Shown here: piece by piece, positions 43,025-53,263 of the stretch | Numbering within the stretch: the first letter of the stretch is position 1 | Layout of the letters: every line of letters begins with the position of its first letter | DNA from: Buchananella hordeovulneris | Lineage (GTDB): Bacteria; Actinomycetota; Actinomycetes; Actinomycetales; Actinomycetaceae | Assembly: GCF_001907235.1 (NCBI RefSeq) | Contig: NZ_MQVS01000007.1 | Span: forward strand, 1 to 64,000 | Length of the DNA: 64,000 nucleotides | Reading direction: 5' to 3' | Position numbers and translations under genes: made by a program | Notes under the pieces: generated by a model | Seen by the model: only the letters and a program-made list of their open reading frames with translations | Told to the model about the DNA's origin: nothing | The model's database searches: none

Positions 43025-43091
43025 GCATTTTGTGGAGGGGGACACGTCTGTGACCCGGGTCTGTGGTACGCAAATGTGGTGGGATGGGGGA

Positions 43092-45170
43092 ATGACTGAA
43101 CACCCGCCTTTTACTGATCACTGGCTCGACGAGGTGGAGGGCGCGCAGGCGCTGGCCTGGGTCGAGGAACAAAACGCCACGGCCCGCCAGCGCTTGGTGC
43201 ACGGGGATTTCGCCGAGATCGAGGGGACGATCCGCGAAATTCTGGACGACGACCGCAAGATCCCACTGGTTACCGAGCGGGGAGGCCTGCTCTACAACTT
43301 CTGGCGGGACGCCGAGCACGAGCGGGGGCTGTGGCGCCGCACCACCTGGGAGTCTTACCGCAGTGGTGAGCCGCAGTGGGAGGTGCTGCTGGACCTGGAC
43401 GCGTTGGCGGCGGCCGAGGAGACGCAATGGGTGTGGCACGGGGCGCAGGTGTTGCTTCCCGAGTGCCGCCGTGCGCTGGTGGCGCTGTCGCCGGGAGGAT
43501 CGGACGCCGACGTCACGCGCGAGTTCGACTTAGAGTCGCGCCAGTTCGTGGCGGACGGATTCACGCGGCCGCTGGCAAAGGGGTCACTGCAGTGGGCCGA
43601 TGACACGGGCGAGACGGTGCTGGTGACTACCGACCGTGGTGAAGGCACATTGACGGACTCGGGTTATCCGCGCACGGTGGCAGTGTGGCGCCGCGGGCAA
43701 GAGTTGCCGCAGGCAGTGGAGGTCGCGGCGGTGGACGCCACCGACATGCTGATTGAGGTGTGGCATTCGCGGCGTCCTGGCTACGTGCGGGACGTGGTGA
43801 CGCAGATGCGGGATTTCTACACCATGCGCACGGGGTTCGTCCCGGAGGGGTTTGCCGCCTATGCGGATCCGACGCAGGCACCGATCACCTGGCTGGAGGT
43901 GCCGACCGAACACGAGGCGGTGCCGGTGTGGGATCAGCTGCTGGTGCGGACGCGCGCCGAGTGGGAGGTCGACGGGCAGACCTACCCGGCGGGCACGCTG
44001 CTTGCTTTCGAGTTGTCGGAGTTTTTGGCGGGGCGAGGGCAGGCCACGGTGCTGTTTGCCCCCACCGAAACGGCGGCGTTGGAGGATTGGCACGCCACCG
44101 CCAATCTGCTGTTGTTGACGGTGCTGGAGGACGTGGTGCCGCGGGTGGAGGCGCACTATCGGCAGGAAGGTCAGTGGTTGCGCCGCCCGGTAGAGATCCC
44201 GGGGGCGGGCGCCGATCAGCTGTCGGTGAGCCTGGCGCCAGTGGATGCAGACGCCAAGGATGAGGTGTGGGTCACTGCCACGGGTTTTCTCACGCCGACG
44301 ACGCTGGCACTGCTGCAATTGTCGGCGGATGGCCGGGTGGAGAACTGGGAGGTGTTGCGCCAAGCGCCCACGCATTTCGCTGCGGACGGCATGGCAGCGC
44401 GGCAGCTTTTTGCTACTTCGCTTGATGGCACGCGGGTGCCCTATTTTGTGATTACTCCGCCCGATTTTGTGGCGGACGGGTCTGCTCCGGCGGTGTTGTA
44501 CGGCTATGGCGGTTTTGAGGTGTCTTTGACGCCGTCTTACTTGGCGGCGACGGCGGCCACGTGGGTGGCGCGGGGTGGCGTATATGCGATCGCCAACATT
44601 CGGGGCGGTGGTGAGTACGGGCCGACTTGGCATGCGGCGGCGTTGAAGGAAAATCGGCACCGGGCTTACGAGGATTTCGCGGCGGTGGCGCGGGATTTGG
44701 TGGCGCGCGGGTTTACGACGCACGCCCGCCTCGGGGCGCAGGGCGGCTCCAACGGTGGGCTGCTGATGGGCAACATGTTGACGCAGTACCCGGAGTTGTT
44801 CGGTGCGATCGTGTGCCAGGTGCCGCTGCTGGACATGCGGCGGTTTAACCGGCTGCTGGCGGGTGCCTCGTGGATGGCGGAATATGGGGATCCCGACGAT
44901 CCGGCGCAGTGGGAGTTCATCGCTAAGTTTTCTCCTTATCATCTGTTCGACCCGGAGCGCACCTACCCGCCGATTTTGTTTACCACTTCGACGAAAGATG
45001 ATCGGGTGCACCCGGCGCATGCGCGGACCATGGCGCACCAGATGTTGGCCGCCGACAAAGACGTAACGTATTACGAGAACATTGAGGGCGGTCACGGAGG
45101 GGCCTCCACCAATGCGCAGGCAGCTTTCATGGGGGCGTTGGAGAAACAGTTCTTTCTGACCCGCCTGTAG
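43092..45170 (+). CDS. Prolyl oligopeptidase family serine peptidase (S9A)
   Basis: The 692-residue protein has an N-terminal seven-blade propeller part (about 60-410) and a C-terminal alpha/beta hydrolase part. The triad is visible: Ser553 in GGSNGG, Asp636 or Asp637 in TSTKDDRVHPAHA, and His668 in EGGHGG. There is no signal peptide, so it should act in the cytoplasm on short proline-containing peptides. I use the ATG at 43092, because the earlier GTG-type start would fall in intergenic repeat sequence. Confidence 0.93.
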   Translation: MTEHPPFTDHWLDEVEGAQALAWVEEQNATARQRLVHGDFAEIEGTIREILDDDRKIPLVTERGGLLYNFWRDAEHERGLWRRTTWESYRSGEPQWEVLLDLDALAAAEETQWVWHGAQVLLPECRRALVALSPGGSDADVTREFDLESRQFVADGFTRPLAKGSLQWADDTGETVLVTTDRGEGTLTDSGYPRTVAVWRRGQELPQAVEVAAVDATDMLIEVWHSRRPGYVRDVVTQMRDFYTMRTGFVPEGFAAYADPTQAPITWLEVPTEHEAVPVWDQLLVRTRAEWEVDGQTYPAGTLLAFELSEFLAGRGQATVLFAPTETAALEDWHATANLLLLTVLEDVVPRVEAHYRQEGQWLRRPVEIPGAGADQLSVSLAPVDADAKDEVWVTATGFLTPTTLALLQLSADGRVENWEVLRQAPTHFAADGMAARQLFATSLDGTRVPYFVITPPDFVADGSAPAVLYGYGGFEVSLTPSYLAATAATWVARGGVYAIANIRGGGEYGPTWHAAALKENRHRAYEDFAAVARDLVARGFTTHARLGAQGGSNGGLLMGNMLTQYPELFGAIVCQVPLLDMRRFNRLLAGASWMAEYGDPDDPAQWEFIAKFSPYHLFDPERTYPPILFTTSTKDDRVHPAHARTMAHQMLAADKDVTYYENIEGGHGGASTNAQAAFMGALEKQFFLTRL

Positions 45171-45239
45171 GCGACCGTTTTAGTTGATTTATCTGGTGCA
45201 GGCTGGCGCTGAGCCGTTATATACCGGGTTTGTCTCGCG

Positions 45240-45260
45240 GCCCCTGACTTTAGGGGCGTT
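45240..45260 (+). terminator. Possible terminator after the S9 peptidase gene
   Basis: A six-bp stem GCCCCT/AGGGGC with a six-base loop is followed by GTTT. It is short and only tentatively assigned. Confidence 0.4.
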
Positions 45261-45294
45261 TGTGGGGCACAATGCAGGGGGAGTTTAGGGTCCG

Positions 45295-47097
45295 ATGGCC
45301 CTGGCTCCGGTTGGTAGGCTGGATGAGCTGGTTTTGGCCTCGGAAGGGGGTGCTACGGGAATGACCGGGCGTTTACCGACTGGTAAGGCAGTGGGTGCGG
45401 TGTTGCTCGATCTGCTCGCTGTGGCGCTCCCGCTGGCGGTTGCCTACGGGTGGCGGCAGACCCAAGTGGTGGTCGCCACGTGTTTGGTGGCCACTTCCTT
45501 GGTGGCCGCTATTGGCACCTGGATGCTGTTGGCCAATTCGCGCACCCTGGGCTTGGCGGTGCTGGGAGGCACGGTGGTGCGGCGCGACGGCGGCATGGCC
45601 GGGTTTGGTGCGGCGCTGGCGACCGCCTGGTCTGCTGGTGCCCTGGGGGAGACGGTGGGGGCCTATCTGCGCGATACGCGGGTGGCTGGCCCGGCTGGCT
45701 CCTCTCCGTCCTGGGCCGCCGGAACGGCGGTGGCGTTTTCCGGTCCAACGAGCGATGATGGGCCAGTAAAGTTTGCTAGCCAGCAGGCAGGCAGCCCAGT
45801 GGTGGGGGGAACCCCCACGCTGGAAAGCCGTCTGGGATGCGAAGAACTGCGGCAGGAGCCGCCAGATGAATCCGAGCGTCCGCCTTCCACAGCAGCGACG
45901 AAACTTCTCGATTTGGGGGCAAGTAGCATGAACAACCCGTGGCAGCAAAACGCTGGTCAGACTCCGCTGCCGGACGGGGCTGGTGCGCAGTGGCCGCAGG
46001 GTGGCCAGTGGCCGCCGGTCGCGCCGGGCGCGGCCCCTGCCCCCGGGGCGTGGCCTGCCCAGGGGGCGCCGGGGCCGTTGCCTGCCCAGGCGGCGGCGCC
46101 GTGGCCGGGCCCGGCGGTACCGCCCGCCACCAGTGAGGACAGTGGTAAGAAGTCTTTCTTCGGGAAGCTGCGCAAGGGAGCGGCGCGCGTCTCCCAGGCG
46201 CAGGAGGCTTTCGGCAAGGTGCAGGACGCCTTCGGGTCGGTGGAGGCCGCCGGGGAGGACTGGCAGGCTGCCGTGAGTGACGTGGCGGGCGCCGGGCAGG
46301 CCATCGGCGAGGCGTTTGAGTCGCGCCCGAGTGGACACACTGCCGACCTGCAGACGTTCTTCGCTGACCCCGATTCGGGCCCGCTGCCGGTGCCGGACGG
46401 CTCTGGCAGGCCGCAGTTCGGCTATCCGGGCCAGGGGCAGCCTTACACCCCGCCGTCGAACACGCAGCCGTTTGTCCCCGCGCATCCGATCGCCGCGATG
46501 CCCGCGCCGCCAGCGGAGCCGCCGAGCGGGGTGAATCCGCCGCCGCCGCAGCGTCCCGGGCCGCCGTCGGCCCCCGGGGCTTCGCCGTTTGCGCCGCCGG
46601 GATCGCCCATTCCGGCCGCATTCCCGGCTAATGGTTCTTTCACGCCTGCGGCGTCTCCGATCGCGCCGGCGGTGCACGCTGACTCCGACTCGTTGCCGTT
46701 GCCGCCGGGGGGCGGCCCGACGCCGGAGGGCCAGTTGGCACCGAGTGCGCCGGGGCAGGAGGGCAAGCGTTTGGTGTTGACGATGCCCGCGGGGCAGCAG
46801 ATTGTCGTCGACGGCATGGTCATCATTGGGCGCCGCCCCAGCCCGCCGGCGGGCCTGAGCCCGAAGCATTTGGTGGCTATTCCCGACGAGACCCGCACGT
46901 TGTCCAAGCAGCACGTGGTCCTCAACTGGGATGGCGGGGTCATCCACGTGCGGGATTTGGGCTCCACCAATGGCACGACCGTGCAGACCACATACGGCGT
47001 CTACAAGGTCGATGCGGCGGGCCCGGGCATGGACGTGGAGCCGGGCACGGTGATTTGGCTCGGCAACCATCGGATCGGCACTTCGTTGGAGTCCTGA
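45295..47097 (+). CDS. FHA-domain protein with RDD-like membrane N-terminus
   Basis: This 600-residue protein opens the signalling cluster. Residues 25-125 contain three or four hydrophobic helices in an RDD-like pattern (GKAVGAVLLDLLAVALPLAVAYGW). A long Pro/Gly/Ala-rich region follows, interrupted by a short helical part (KSFFGKLRKGAARVSQAQEAFGKVQDAF), and a C-terminal FHA domain ends the protein (HLVAIPDETRTLSKQHVVLNWD, DLGSTNGTTV). FHA domains bind phosphothreonine, so it is a likely target or reader of the kinase encoded downstream. The start is ATG 45295 or ATG 45361. ATG 45928, in frame and preceded by GGGGG, could give a shorter soluble form. Confidence 0.82.
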   Translation: MALAPVGRLDELVLASEGGATGMTGRLPTGKAVGAVLLDLLAVALPLAVAYGWRQTQVVVATCLVATSLVAAIGTWMLLANSRTLGLAVLGGTVVRRDGGMAGFGAALATAWSAGALGETVGAYLRDTRVAGPAGSSPSWAAGTAVAFSGPTSDDGPVKFASQQAGSPVVGGTPTLESRLGCEELRQEPPDESERPPSTAATKLLDLGASSMNNPWQQNAGQTPLPDGAGAQWPQGGQWPPVAPGAAPAPGAWPAQGAPGPLPAQAAAPWPGPAVPPATSEDSGKKSFFGKLRKGAARVSQAQEAFGKVQDAFGSVEAAGEDWQAAVSDVAGAGQAIGEAFESRPSGHTADLQTFFADPDSGPLPVPDGSGRPQFGYPGQGQPYTPPSNTQPFVPAHPIAAMPAPPAEPPSGVNPPPPQRPGPPSAPGASPFAPPGSPIPAAFPANGSFTPAASPIAPAVHADSDSLPLPPGGGPTPEGQLAPSAPGQEGKRLVLTMPAGQQIVVDGMVIIGRRPSPPAGLSPKHLVAIPDETRTLSKQHVVLNWDGGVIHVRDLGSTNGTTVQTTYGVYKVDAAGPGMDVEPGTVIWLGNHRIGTSLES

Positions 47098-47176
47098 CGA
47101 GCGAGCTGACGGTAGGCAGAGTTGTCCCCGGCCCCGCCGCGCAGGCGGGGACCGGGTTTACAGGGTGGGGCAGTTG

Positions 47177-50100
47177 ATGAAGTGGGGCCGCGCGTCGCGC
47201 ATTTTTTCAACCTCGCGGTTGCCGTGGACGGTGCTGGTGGTCGTGTCTTTGGTGGCCGCCTATTTCGCGGTGACACACCGGGGGGTGGCTAACGCGGATG
47301 TCGAGTTGAACGATGGCGGCATTTGGGTGACGAACCAGGATCTGCGGATCGTGGGCCGGTTGAACTACCCGGCGCGCCGCATCGACTCGGCGTTACGCAC
47401 GTCGACCACTGAGTTCGACGTGTCGCAGGCGGGCACGACGGTGCTGCTTAACGACTTGTCGTCGGGCGCGATGTCGCCGATCGACCCGGCGATCGTGAAA
47501 ACCGGGGTGGCCACGTCCTTGCCGGAGGGAGCTCGGGCCGCCCACGGTGGGCAGCGGGTGGCAATTTTGGACCCGAAGAAGGGCCTGCTGTGGGCCATGT
47601 CGGTGGGCGAGCTGGCAGGGTTTGCACCGGAGGAGCCGCAGGCGGTGGCCGCGGAGCTGGCCAATGGCCAGGTGGCGGCGGCCTACGATGGCACGCTGGT
47701 GGCGGCCTCGGCGGAAAGTGGCCGGGGGGTCGTCATCGACCCGGCCGGTGCCATTAAGCCGTTCGCGTTGGCGCAACTGCAGGCGGGCACCGAGATCGAG
47801 GTCTCGCTGGTGGGCAGCTTGCCGGTGGTGCTCGACAAACAGAACAATCAACTGCACCTGCCGGACCGGGTCATAGACCTGGGGGAGTCGAATACCCGGT
47901 TGCAGCTGCCTGGCCCGCAGGCCTCGCACGTGCTGGTGGCCTCCGACGCCAACCTGCTGCGTGTCAACCTGCAGTCGGCGGCGGTGGAGAAGCTGCCTGC
48001 GGGCGGGCAGGAGGCGGGGCCGGTCCCCGGGGCGCCGGCGGCGCCGGCGCGCGTGAAGGGGTGTGACTACGCGGCGTGGGCAGGCTCGGGTCGTTTTCTG
48101 CGTTTGTGCAACGATGGGGCGCCGCCCGTGGCGTTGCAGGCCGAAAACCTGGACAAGGCCCGCGACCCGCGCTTCCGCATCAACCGGGACCTGATTGTTT
48201 TGAACGACACGAAGTCGGGGCCGGTGTGGTTGGCCGACGAGAACATGGTGCTCATAGATGACTGGGTGCAGATTGACCAGGATTTGGAGCAGAACGACGA
48301 AGAGCAGCTGTCGCCGCAGCTGACGGACGAGATCGCGGAGAGTAACCGGCAGGCCAATAACACCCCGCCGGACGCCACGGATGACGAGTTTGGGGTGCGG
48401 CCGGGCCGGACCGTGTTGCTGCCGGTGCATGCCAACGACTCCGATTCTGACGGCGACCTGCTGACGGCGGTGGCGCAAACACAACCGTCCCTCGGCAAGG
48501 TGCGGCAGGTGCGCGGCGGGGCAGCATTGCAGATCGAGGTGGCGGCCGACGCCCGCGGACAGTCGTCCTTCGTCTACGAGGCTTCTGACGGGCGCGGCGG
48601 AACGGACACCGCCACGGTGAGGCTGACGGTGCGGGCCGAGGACGAAAACAATGCCCCGGCCCGGTTGCGGCCGTCGCAGACGACGGTGGTGCAGGGGGCC
48701 CGCGTGGAGTACAACGTGTTGACGGACTGGTATGACCCAGACGGGGATCCGTTCTACCTGGCGGGTGCCACCAGCCCCGAGTCGATGCAGGTGCAGCACC
48801 GGGCCGAAGGCCAGGTGGTGGTACGCGACCTGAACTCCGAGCCGGGGGTGAAGACCTCCCGCATCAGCGTGTCCGATGGCCGCGAGGTGGGGGAAGATGA
48901 ACTGCGCATTAACGTGCGGGAGCAGGGCAATGCCGCCCCGGTTGCCAACGGCGACTTCTATGTGGCGCGGGTGGGGGAGACGCTGACGGTTTCCCCGTTG
49001 GCCAACGACGTCGATCCCAATAACGACCGGCTGCGTTTGGTGAGTCTGTCCACCCCACCGGCCGGTTCGAGCGTCAACCCGAGCATTGAGACGGGCACGT
49101 TTGACTTTGTTGCCTCCCGCGTGGGCACCTATTACCTGACTTATACCGTCACCGATGGCCCCGAGACCTCCACGGGTATCGTGCGCATCGACGTGGAGCC
49201 GGTGGACGCCAATGCGGCGCCGGTGGCGGAGGACGACTTGATCGTGCTGCCGACCGGGGGTATCGGTCTGGGCGAGGTGCTGGCTAACGACATCGATCCC
49301 TCGGGTGGGGTGCTCGTCATCCAGTCAGTGTCGGTCCCGGCCGGCTCACCGCTGATCGTCACCCTGGTGGATCACCACCTGCTGCGGGTCACGGCCCCCA
49401 GCGGCCTGGAGGCGCCGGCCTGGTTCTCGTACGTGGTGTCCAACGGGGCGGCCTCGGCCACCGGGCGGGTCACCGTGTTGCCCGGCGGGGACGGCGAGAT
49501 CGATTTGCCGCCCGTGGCGCAGGAAGATAAGGCCCGCGTGCGGGTGGGTGATGTCGCCTCCATCGCGGTCTTGGACAACGACCTGTCGCCCTCGGGGCTG
49601 GCCTTGAGCCTGCTGCCGGAGCTGCAGCACAGCGTGGAGGCTTCCACCGGGTTGGCGTTTGTTACGGGCAACGAGGTGCGGTTCCGGGCCGGGCAGACGC
49701 CGGGCACCGTCACCTTGAACTACACGGTGCAGGACACGGCCGGACGGGTGTCGTCGGCCAGCGTCTCCATAGAGATCATCGCCGCGTCGGCCGCCAACTC
49801 GGCCCCGACCCCCCAGGACCTGACCGGCTGGGCGGTGGCGGGGGTGCCGGTGCGCATCCCGGTGCCGCTCAGCGGTATCGACTCGGATGGGGATTCGGTC
49901 TCGCTGGTGGCTATCGACAAGACCCCGACGCACGGCACCGTCAGTCTGGGGGTGGGCTATATCGAGTACACCCCATTCGAGAGCGCTCGCGGCACCGATA
50001 CTTTCACCTACGTGGTGGAGGACCGACTCGGCGGGCAGGGCATCGGCCGGGTGCGGGTCGGGGTGGCACCGCGTTCGGAGCGCAACCAGGTGCCGACCGC

Positions 50101-53100
50101 CGTGGCTGACGTCCTCGTGGTGCGGCCGAGCCGTGAAGTGTCGATGCCGGTTACTGCCAACGATATCGACCCTGACGGGGACCCGATCGCCGTTGTGCGC
50201 AACTCGGTGCAGACCCCGGAGGGGCAGATCACCGCGAGCCTGCGCGACAACCGGATCGTCTTCGTGTCCCCGTCGCAGCCGGGAACCTACCGGATCTTGC
50301 ACCAGATCACCGACAACCGGGGTGGGGTGGCAGACGGCTTGCTGACGGTGCGAGTGGAGCAGGACGCCGAGCTGCGCCCCCCGCAGGCGCGCGACGACAT
50401 CGTCACCTCCGAGCAGGTGGTCGGGGCCCAAAACAACATCGTGCGGGTGGATGTCCGCGCCAACGACGATGACCCCGACGGCGAGGTGGAAGCCCTCACC
50501 GTCTCCAGCGACGAGCCGGGCGTGCGGGTGGAAGATAACCAGCTGCTGGTGGAGGTGAAGGAGCAGCGCCAAGCCCTGGTCTACACCATTACCGACACCG
50601 ATGGACTGTCCGCCTCGGCGCTCGTCTACGTCCCGGGTCGCATCGAGGAGCGCCCCCGCATTAATCCGGCCCGTATTCCGTTGCGGGTGAAGGCCGGGCA
50701 GGAAGTGCAGATAGACCTGCGGGGCTTCGTGATCACCCGCAAGGGCACCACCCCGCGCATCACCGATCCGGCAACCATCTCCACCGCCCCCGGGATCGCC
50801 GGTCAGGTGCAGGTGCGCAACGAAAACGTGCTGGTGGCCCAGATAGATCCCGAGTTCTCGGGCCGTACCTCCATTAGCTTTGAGGTGACGGACGGGGCAG
50901 CCGGAGAGGACAGATCGGGCCTGACCTCGACCCTCACCGTCCCCATCGATGTGCGGGCGACCCGTAACCTGCCGCCGCTGCTGCGTCCGACGCCGATCAC
51001 GGTGGGGGCGGGCGAGCCGCCCGTGGAGGTGGACCTGCGGCTCATGGTGGAGGACCCAGATGGGGACGATCCGAGCGCCATGACCTACCGCATGGGCTCC
51101 TCCCCGTCGGAAGTCTCGGCGAGCCTGAACGGCTACATGTTGACGGTGTCGGCGGGTACGCAAAGCAATAAGGGACCGGTCGGCAGCATCGAGATCACGG
51201 TGGAGGACCCCTCCGGGACCAAATCGACCAGCATTCCCGTGACGATCGCCCCGTCGTCGCGCCCCCTCATCCAGGTGGCGCCCATCGACCTGGGGGGCGT
51301 CAACGCGGGAGAACCGGTGACGGTGGACGTGGCGTCCTACGCCACTAACCCGTTCCCCGAGAGCCCCATCGAGGTGGTCGGTTCGTCCGTGGCCGTCTCG
51401 GTGGGCAACGGGCAGGTCGATGCCCAAGGCAGCACGATCACTATCCGCCCCGACGAGAGTCAAGTGGGCACCATGCGGGTGCGTTTCTTCGTGGTTGATG
51501 CCACCGGTGACCCGTCGCGACGGGTGGAGGGCACCGTGAGCCTGACCGTCCGCTCGGTGCCGGAGGCCCCGCATTCCGTCTTTGCGCGGGCCGAGGGCGC
51601 CTCCACCGCGGTGGTGGAGTGGATCGAGGGAGACCCGCACGGGGCCCCCGTCGAGGAGTTCATCATCACCGCCCAGCCGTCCGGCGAGACGTTCCCCTGC
51701 CGCGGCACTAAGTGCACGGTGTCCGGGCTCACCAACGGGGTCGAATACACCTTCACGGTGGTGGCCCGCAACGCGGTCGGCCTGTCGCCGTCGTCTGGGC
51801 CGTCTAACACGGTGCTGGTTGACGAGCGGCCCGACACCCCGGCCGCGCCCGGCGTCAGCCCGGGGGATGGGCTGGTGCGGGTGTCTTGGCAGCCCCCCGG
51901 CAACCGAGGCTCGGCCATCCGGAAGTACGTCGTCGTGCTGCAACCGACCGGCGAGGTGCGCGAGGTCGACGCGGCGACGCTGCAGACCGAGTTCACGGGG
52001 CTGACCAATGGCACCGCCTACACCGCCAGCGTGCAGGCAGTTAACGCCGCCAGCGAGCCGTCCCAGTTCTCCGAGCAGTCGGTCCCCGCCATCCCGTTCG
52101 GCATGCCCGGCCCGCCCGCGGCAGTGCGGGTGACATCCGGTGAGCAGAACATCGGCGGCGGCACCGTGTCCATGACCATTAGCTGGGATCCCCCGCTCAA
52201 CGCGAACGGGCGGCCGATCCAGTCCTACCTGGTCCGCTACGGCGCCACAGAGGTGGAGGTGCCTGCCGGCCAGTTGACCCACACGGTCTACGTGCCCTTC
52301 GGGCCGGCTTTCTCCGCCGCGGTGGCTGCCCGCAGCGAGGGAGGCACCTCGACCTTCACTCCCTCCGGGCCAGTGACCGCGCTGGGGCCGCCGCCCACGC
52401 CGCCCACCGTCGGCTTGACCCCCACCGGTAACGACGGGGAGTTGGCCGTGTCGTTCTCCCGCCCGTCTGTGGGCGGCAACGGCTGGTCGGCGGCCGAGCT
52501 GAGCTACGAGATCAGCCCCACTGGCGCGGGGGCGTGGCGCCCGCTGTCCGCCGTCGTCGGCGGCCTGCCCAACGGGGTGCCAGTCAGCTTCCAAGTGCGG
52601 GCCGTGGGGCACCGCGACGGCGTCACCTACGTCTCGGCGGCTTCGGCTGCCTCCGGGCAGGCCGTGCCGTATGGACCCGTCTGGCAGCCCACGATCACGG
52701 CGCAGAGCGAGGTCGGCAAGGTGGTGTTCGCCATCAACGGTGCCGAGGCGGGCAACGGCCGGAGCGTGGTAGCCATCGAGTGGCGCACCCCGGGCGGGGC
52801 CGCCACCCGGGTCGATGGTGCCACCGCCGTGGTGGAGATGCCGGGTGACCCGGCTGCCGAGCGCAGCATTGAGGCCCGGGCCTGCGTCGCTGATGGAGCC
52901 TGCGGGGGATGGGTTGGGGCGTCCAGCCAAGTGCGGGTGGAGTTGCAGGTCACCGACGTGGCGGCGGTGGCGTGCCCCGACCCGGGGGCGGCCCAGCCCG
53001 CGCTGCCCCCGGCCGACGATGAAGACGACGAGCCCGCCCCACCGTGCAACGTCGTGCAGTTCCAGCTGCGGGGGGTGCCGGCCGGCAAGTCCGGGGTGTG

Positions 53101-53254
53101 CACCTACACCTCGGATATCGACGGCGCCAGCCGAACCATTACGATGCCAGCCAATGCCGGCGTGCAAACCACCAACTGGCGCACCGCGTTCGATAGCGCC
53201 GGGCTCTTCGACTACGCAATTAACGCAGGCAAGTTGTACTGCGATTGGCAATGA
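47177..53254 (+). CDS. Giant membrane-anchored Ig-like/FN3 surface protein
   Basis: The 2025-residue protein has a short basic N-terminus, one membrane helix (about 15-34) and then a very large outside part. This comprises a beta-propeller-like region (about 40-370), about 11 Ig/cadherin-like repeats of the tandem type with Asp-rich turns such as NDSDSDGD and NDIDPDGDP that suggest calcium binding, about five fibronectin type III domains, and a Cys-containing C-terminal domain. No LPXTG-type signal is present, so it is held by the N-terminal helix. It belongs to the FN3 component of PFNA-type clusters. An in-frame GTG at 47165 is an alternative start. It lies seven bases before moxR. Confidence 0.88.
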   Translation: MKWGRASRIFSTSRLPWTVLVVVSLVAAYFAVTHRGVANADVELNDGGIWVTNQDLRIVGRLNYPARRIDSALRTSTTEFDVSQAGTTVLLNDLSSGAMSPIDPAIVKTGVATSLPEGARAAHGGQRVAILDPKKGLLWAMSVGELAGFAPEEPQAVAAELANGQVAAAYDGTLVAASAESGRGVVIDPAGAIKPFALAQLQAGTEIEVSLVGSLPVVLDKQNNQLHLPDRVIDLGESNTRLQLPGPQASHVLVASDANLLRVNLQSAAVEKLPAGGQEAGPVPGAPAAPARVKGCDYAAWAGSGRFLRLCNDGAPPVALQAENLDKARDPRFRINRDLIVLNDTKSGPVWLADENMVLIDDWVQIDQDLEQNDEEQLSPQLTDEIAESNRQANNTPPDATDDEFGVRPGRTVLLPVHANDSDSDGDLLTAVAQTQPSLGKVRQVRGGAALQIEVAADARGQSSFVYEASDGRGGTDTATVRLTVRAEDENNAPARLRPSQTTVVQGARVEYNVLTDWYDPDGDPFYLAGATSPESMQVQHRAEGQVVVRDLNSEPGVKTSRISVSDGREVGEDELRINVREQGNAAPVANGDFYVARVGETLTVSPLANDVDPNNDRLRLVSLSTPPAGSSVNPSIETGTFDFVASRVGTYYLTYTVTDGPETSTGIVRIDVEPVDANAAPVAEDDLIVLPTGGIGLGEVLANDIDPSGGVLVIQSVSVPAGSPLIVTLVDHHLLRVTAPSGLEAPAWFSYVVSNGAASATGRVTVLPGGDGEIDLPPVAQEDKARVRVGDVASIAVLDNDLSPSGLALSLLPELQHSVEASTGLAFVTGNEVRFRAGQTPGTVTLNYTVQDTAGRVSSASVSIEIIAASAANSAPTPQDLTGWAVAGVPVRIPVPLSGIDSDGDSVSLVAIDKTPTHGTVSLGVGYIEYTPFESARGTDTFTYVVEDRLGGQGIGRVRVGVAPRSERNQVPTAVADVLVVRPSREVSMPVTANDIDPDGDPIAVVRNSVQTPEGQITASLRDNRIVFVSPSQPGTYRILHQITDNRGGVADGLLTVRVEQDAELRPPQARDDIVTSEQVVGAQNNIVRVDVRANDDDPDGEVEALTVSSDEPGVRVEDNQLLVEVKEQRQALVYTITDTDGLSASALVYVPGRIEERPRINPARIPLRVKAGQEVQIDLRGFVITRKGTTPRITDPATISTAPGIAGQVQVRNENVLVAQIDPEFSGRTSISFEVTDGAAGEDRSGLTSTLTVPIDVRATRNLPPLLRPTPITVGAGEPPVEVDLRLMVEDPDGDDPSAMTYRMGSSPSEVSASLNGYMLTVSAGTQSNKGPVGSIEITVEDPSGTKSTSIPVTIAPSSRPLIQVAPIDLGGVNAGEPVTVDVASYATNPFPESPIEVVGSSVAVSVGNGQVDAQGSTITIRPDESQVGTMRVRFFVVDATGDPSRRVEGTVSLTVRSVPEAPHSVFARAEGASTAVVEWIEGDPHGAPVEEFIITAQPSGETFPCRGTKCTVSGLTNGVEYTFTVVARNAVGLSPSSGPSNTVLVDERPDTPAAPGVSPGDGLVRVSWQPPGNRGSAIRKYVVVLQPTGEVREVDAATLQTEFTGLTNGTAYTASVQAVNAASEPSQFSEQSVPAIPFGMPGPPAAVRVTSGEQNIGGGTVSMTISWDPPLNANGRPIQSYLVRYGATEVEVPAGQLTHTVYVPFGPAFSAAVAARSEGGTSTFTPSGPVTALGPPPTPPTVGLTPTGNDGELAVSFSRPSVGGNGWSAAELSYEISPTGAGAWRPLSAVVGGLPNGVPVSFQVRAVGHRDGVTYVSAASAASGQAVPYGPVWQPTITAQSEVGKVVFAINGAEAGNGRSVVAIEWRTPGGAATRVDGATAVVEMPGDPAAERSIEARACVADGACGGWVGASSQVRVELQVTDVAAVACPDPGAAQPALPPADDEDDEPAPPCNVVQFQLRGVPAGKSGVCTYTSDIDGASRTITMPANAGVQTTNWRTAFDSAGLFDYAINAGKLYCDWQ

Positions 53255-53263
53255 GAGGTTTTG

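Larger units (their letters stand above)
42689..43091. other. Gene-free gap with dyad and G-rich repeats
   Basis: The gap contains the 66-bp dyad copy 7, a G8 tract followed by a GA run (42818-42836) and three copies of GAGGGCTAGGCCGGGTGGCG starting at 42863, 42917 and 43005. The first and third copies are preceded by the same GGGGCGCATGGCTGC. No gene is supported, and the promoter of the peptidase gene should lie in its last part. Confidence 0.7.
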
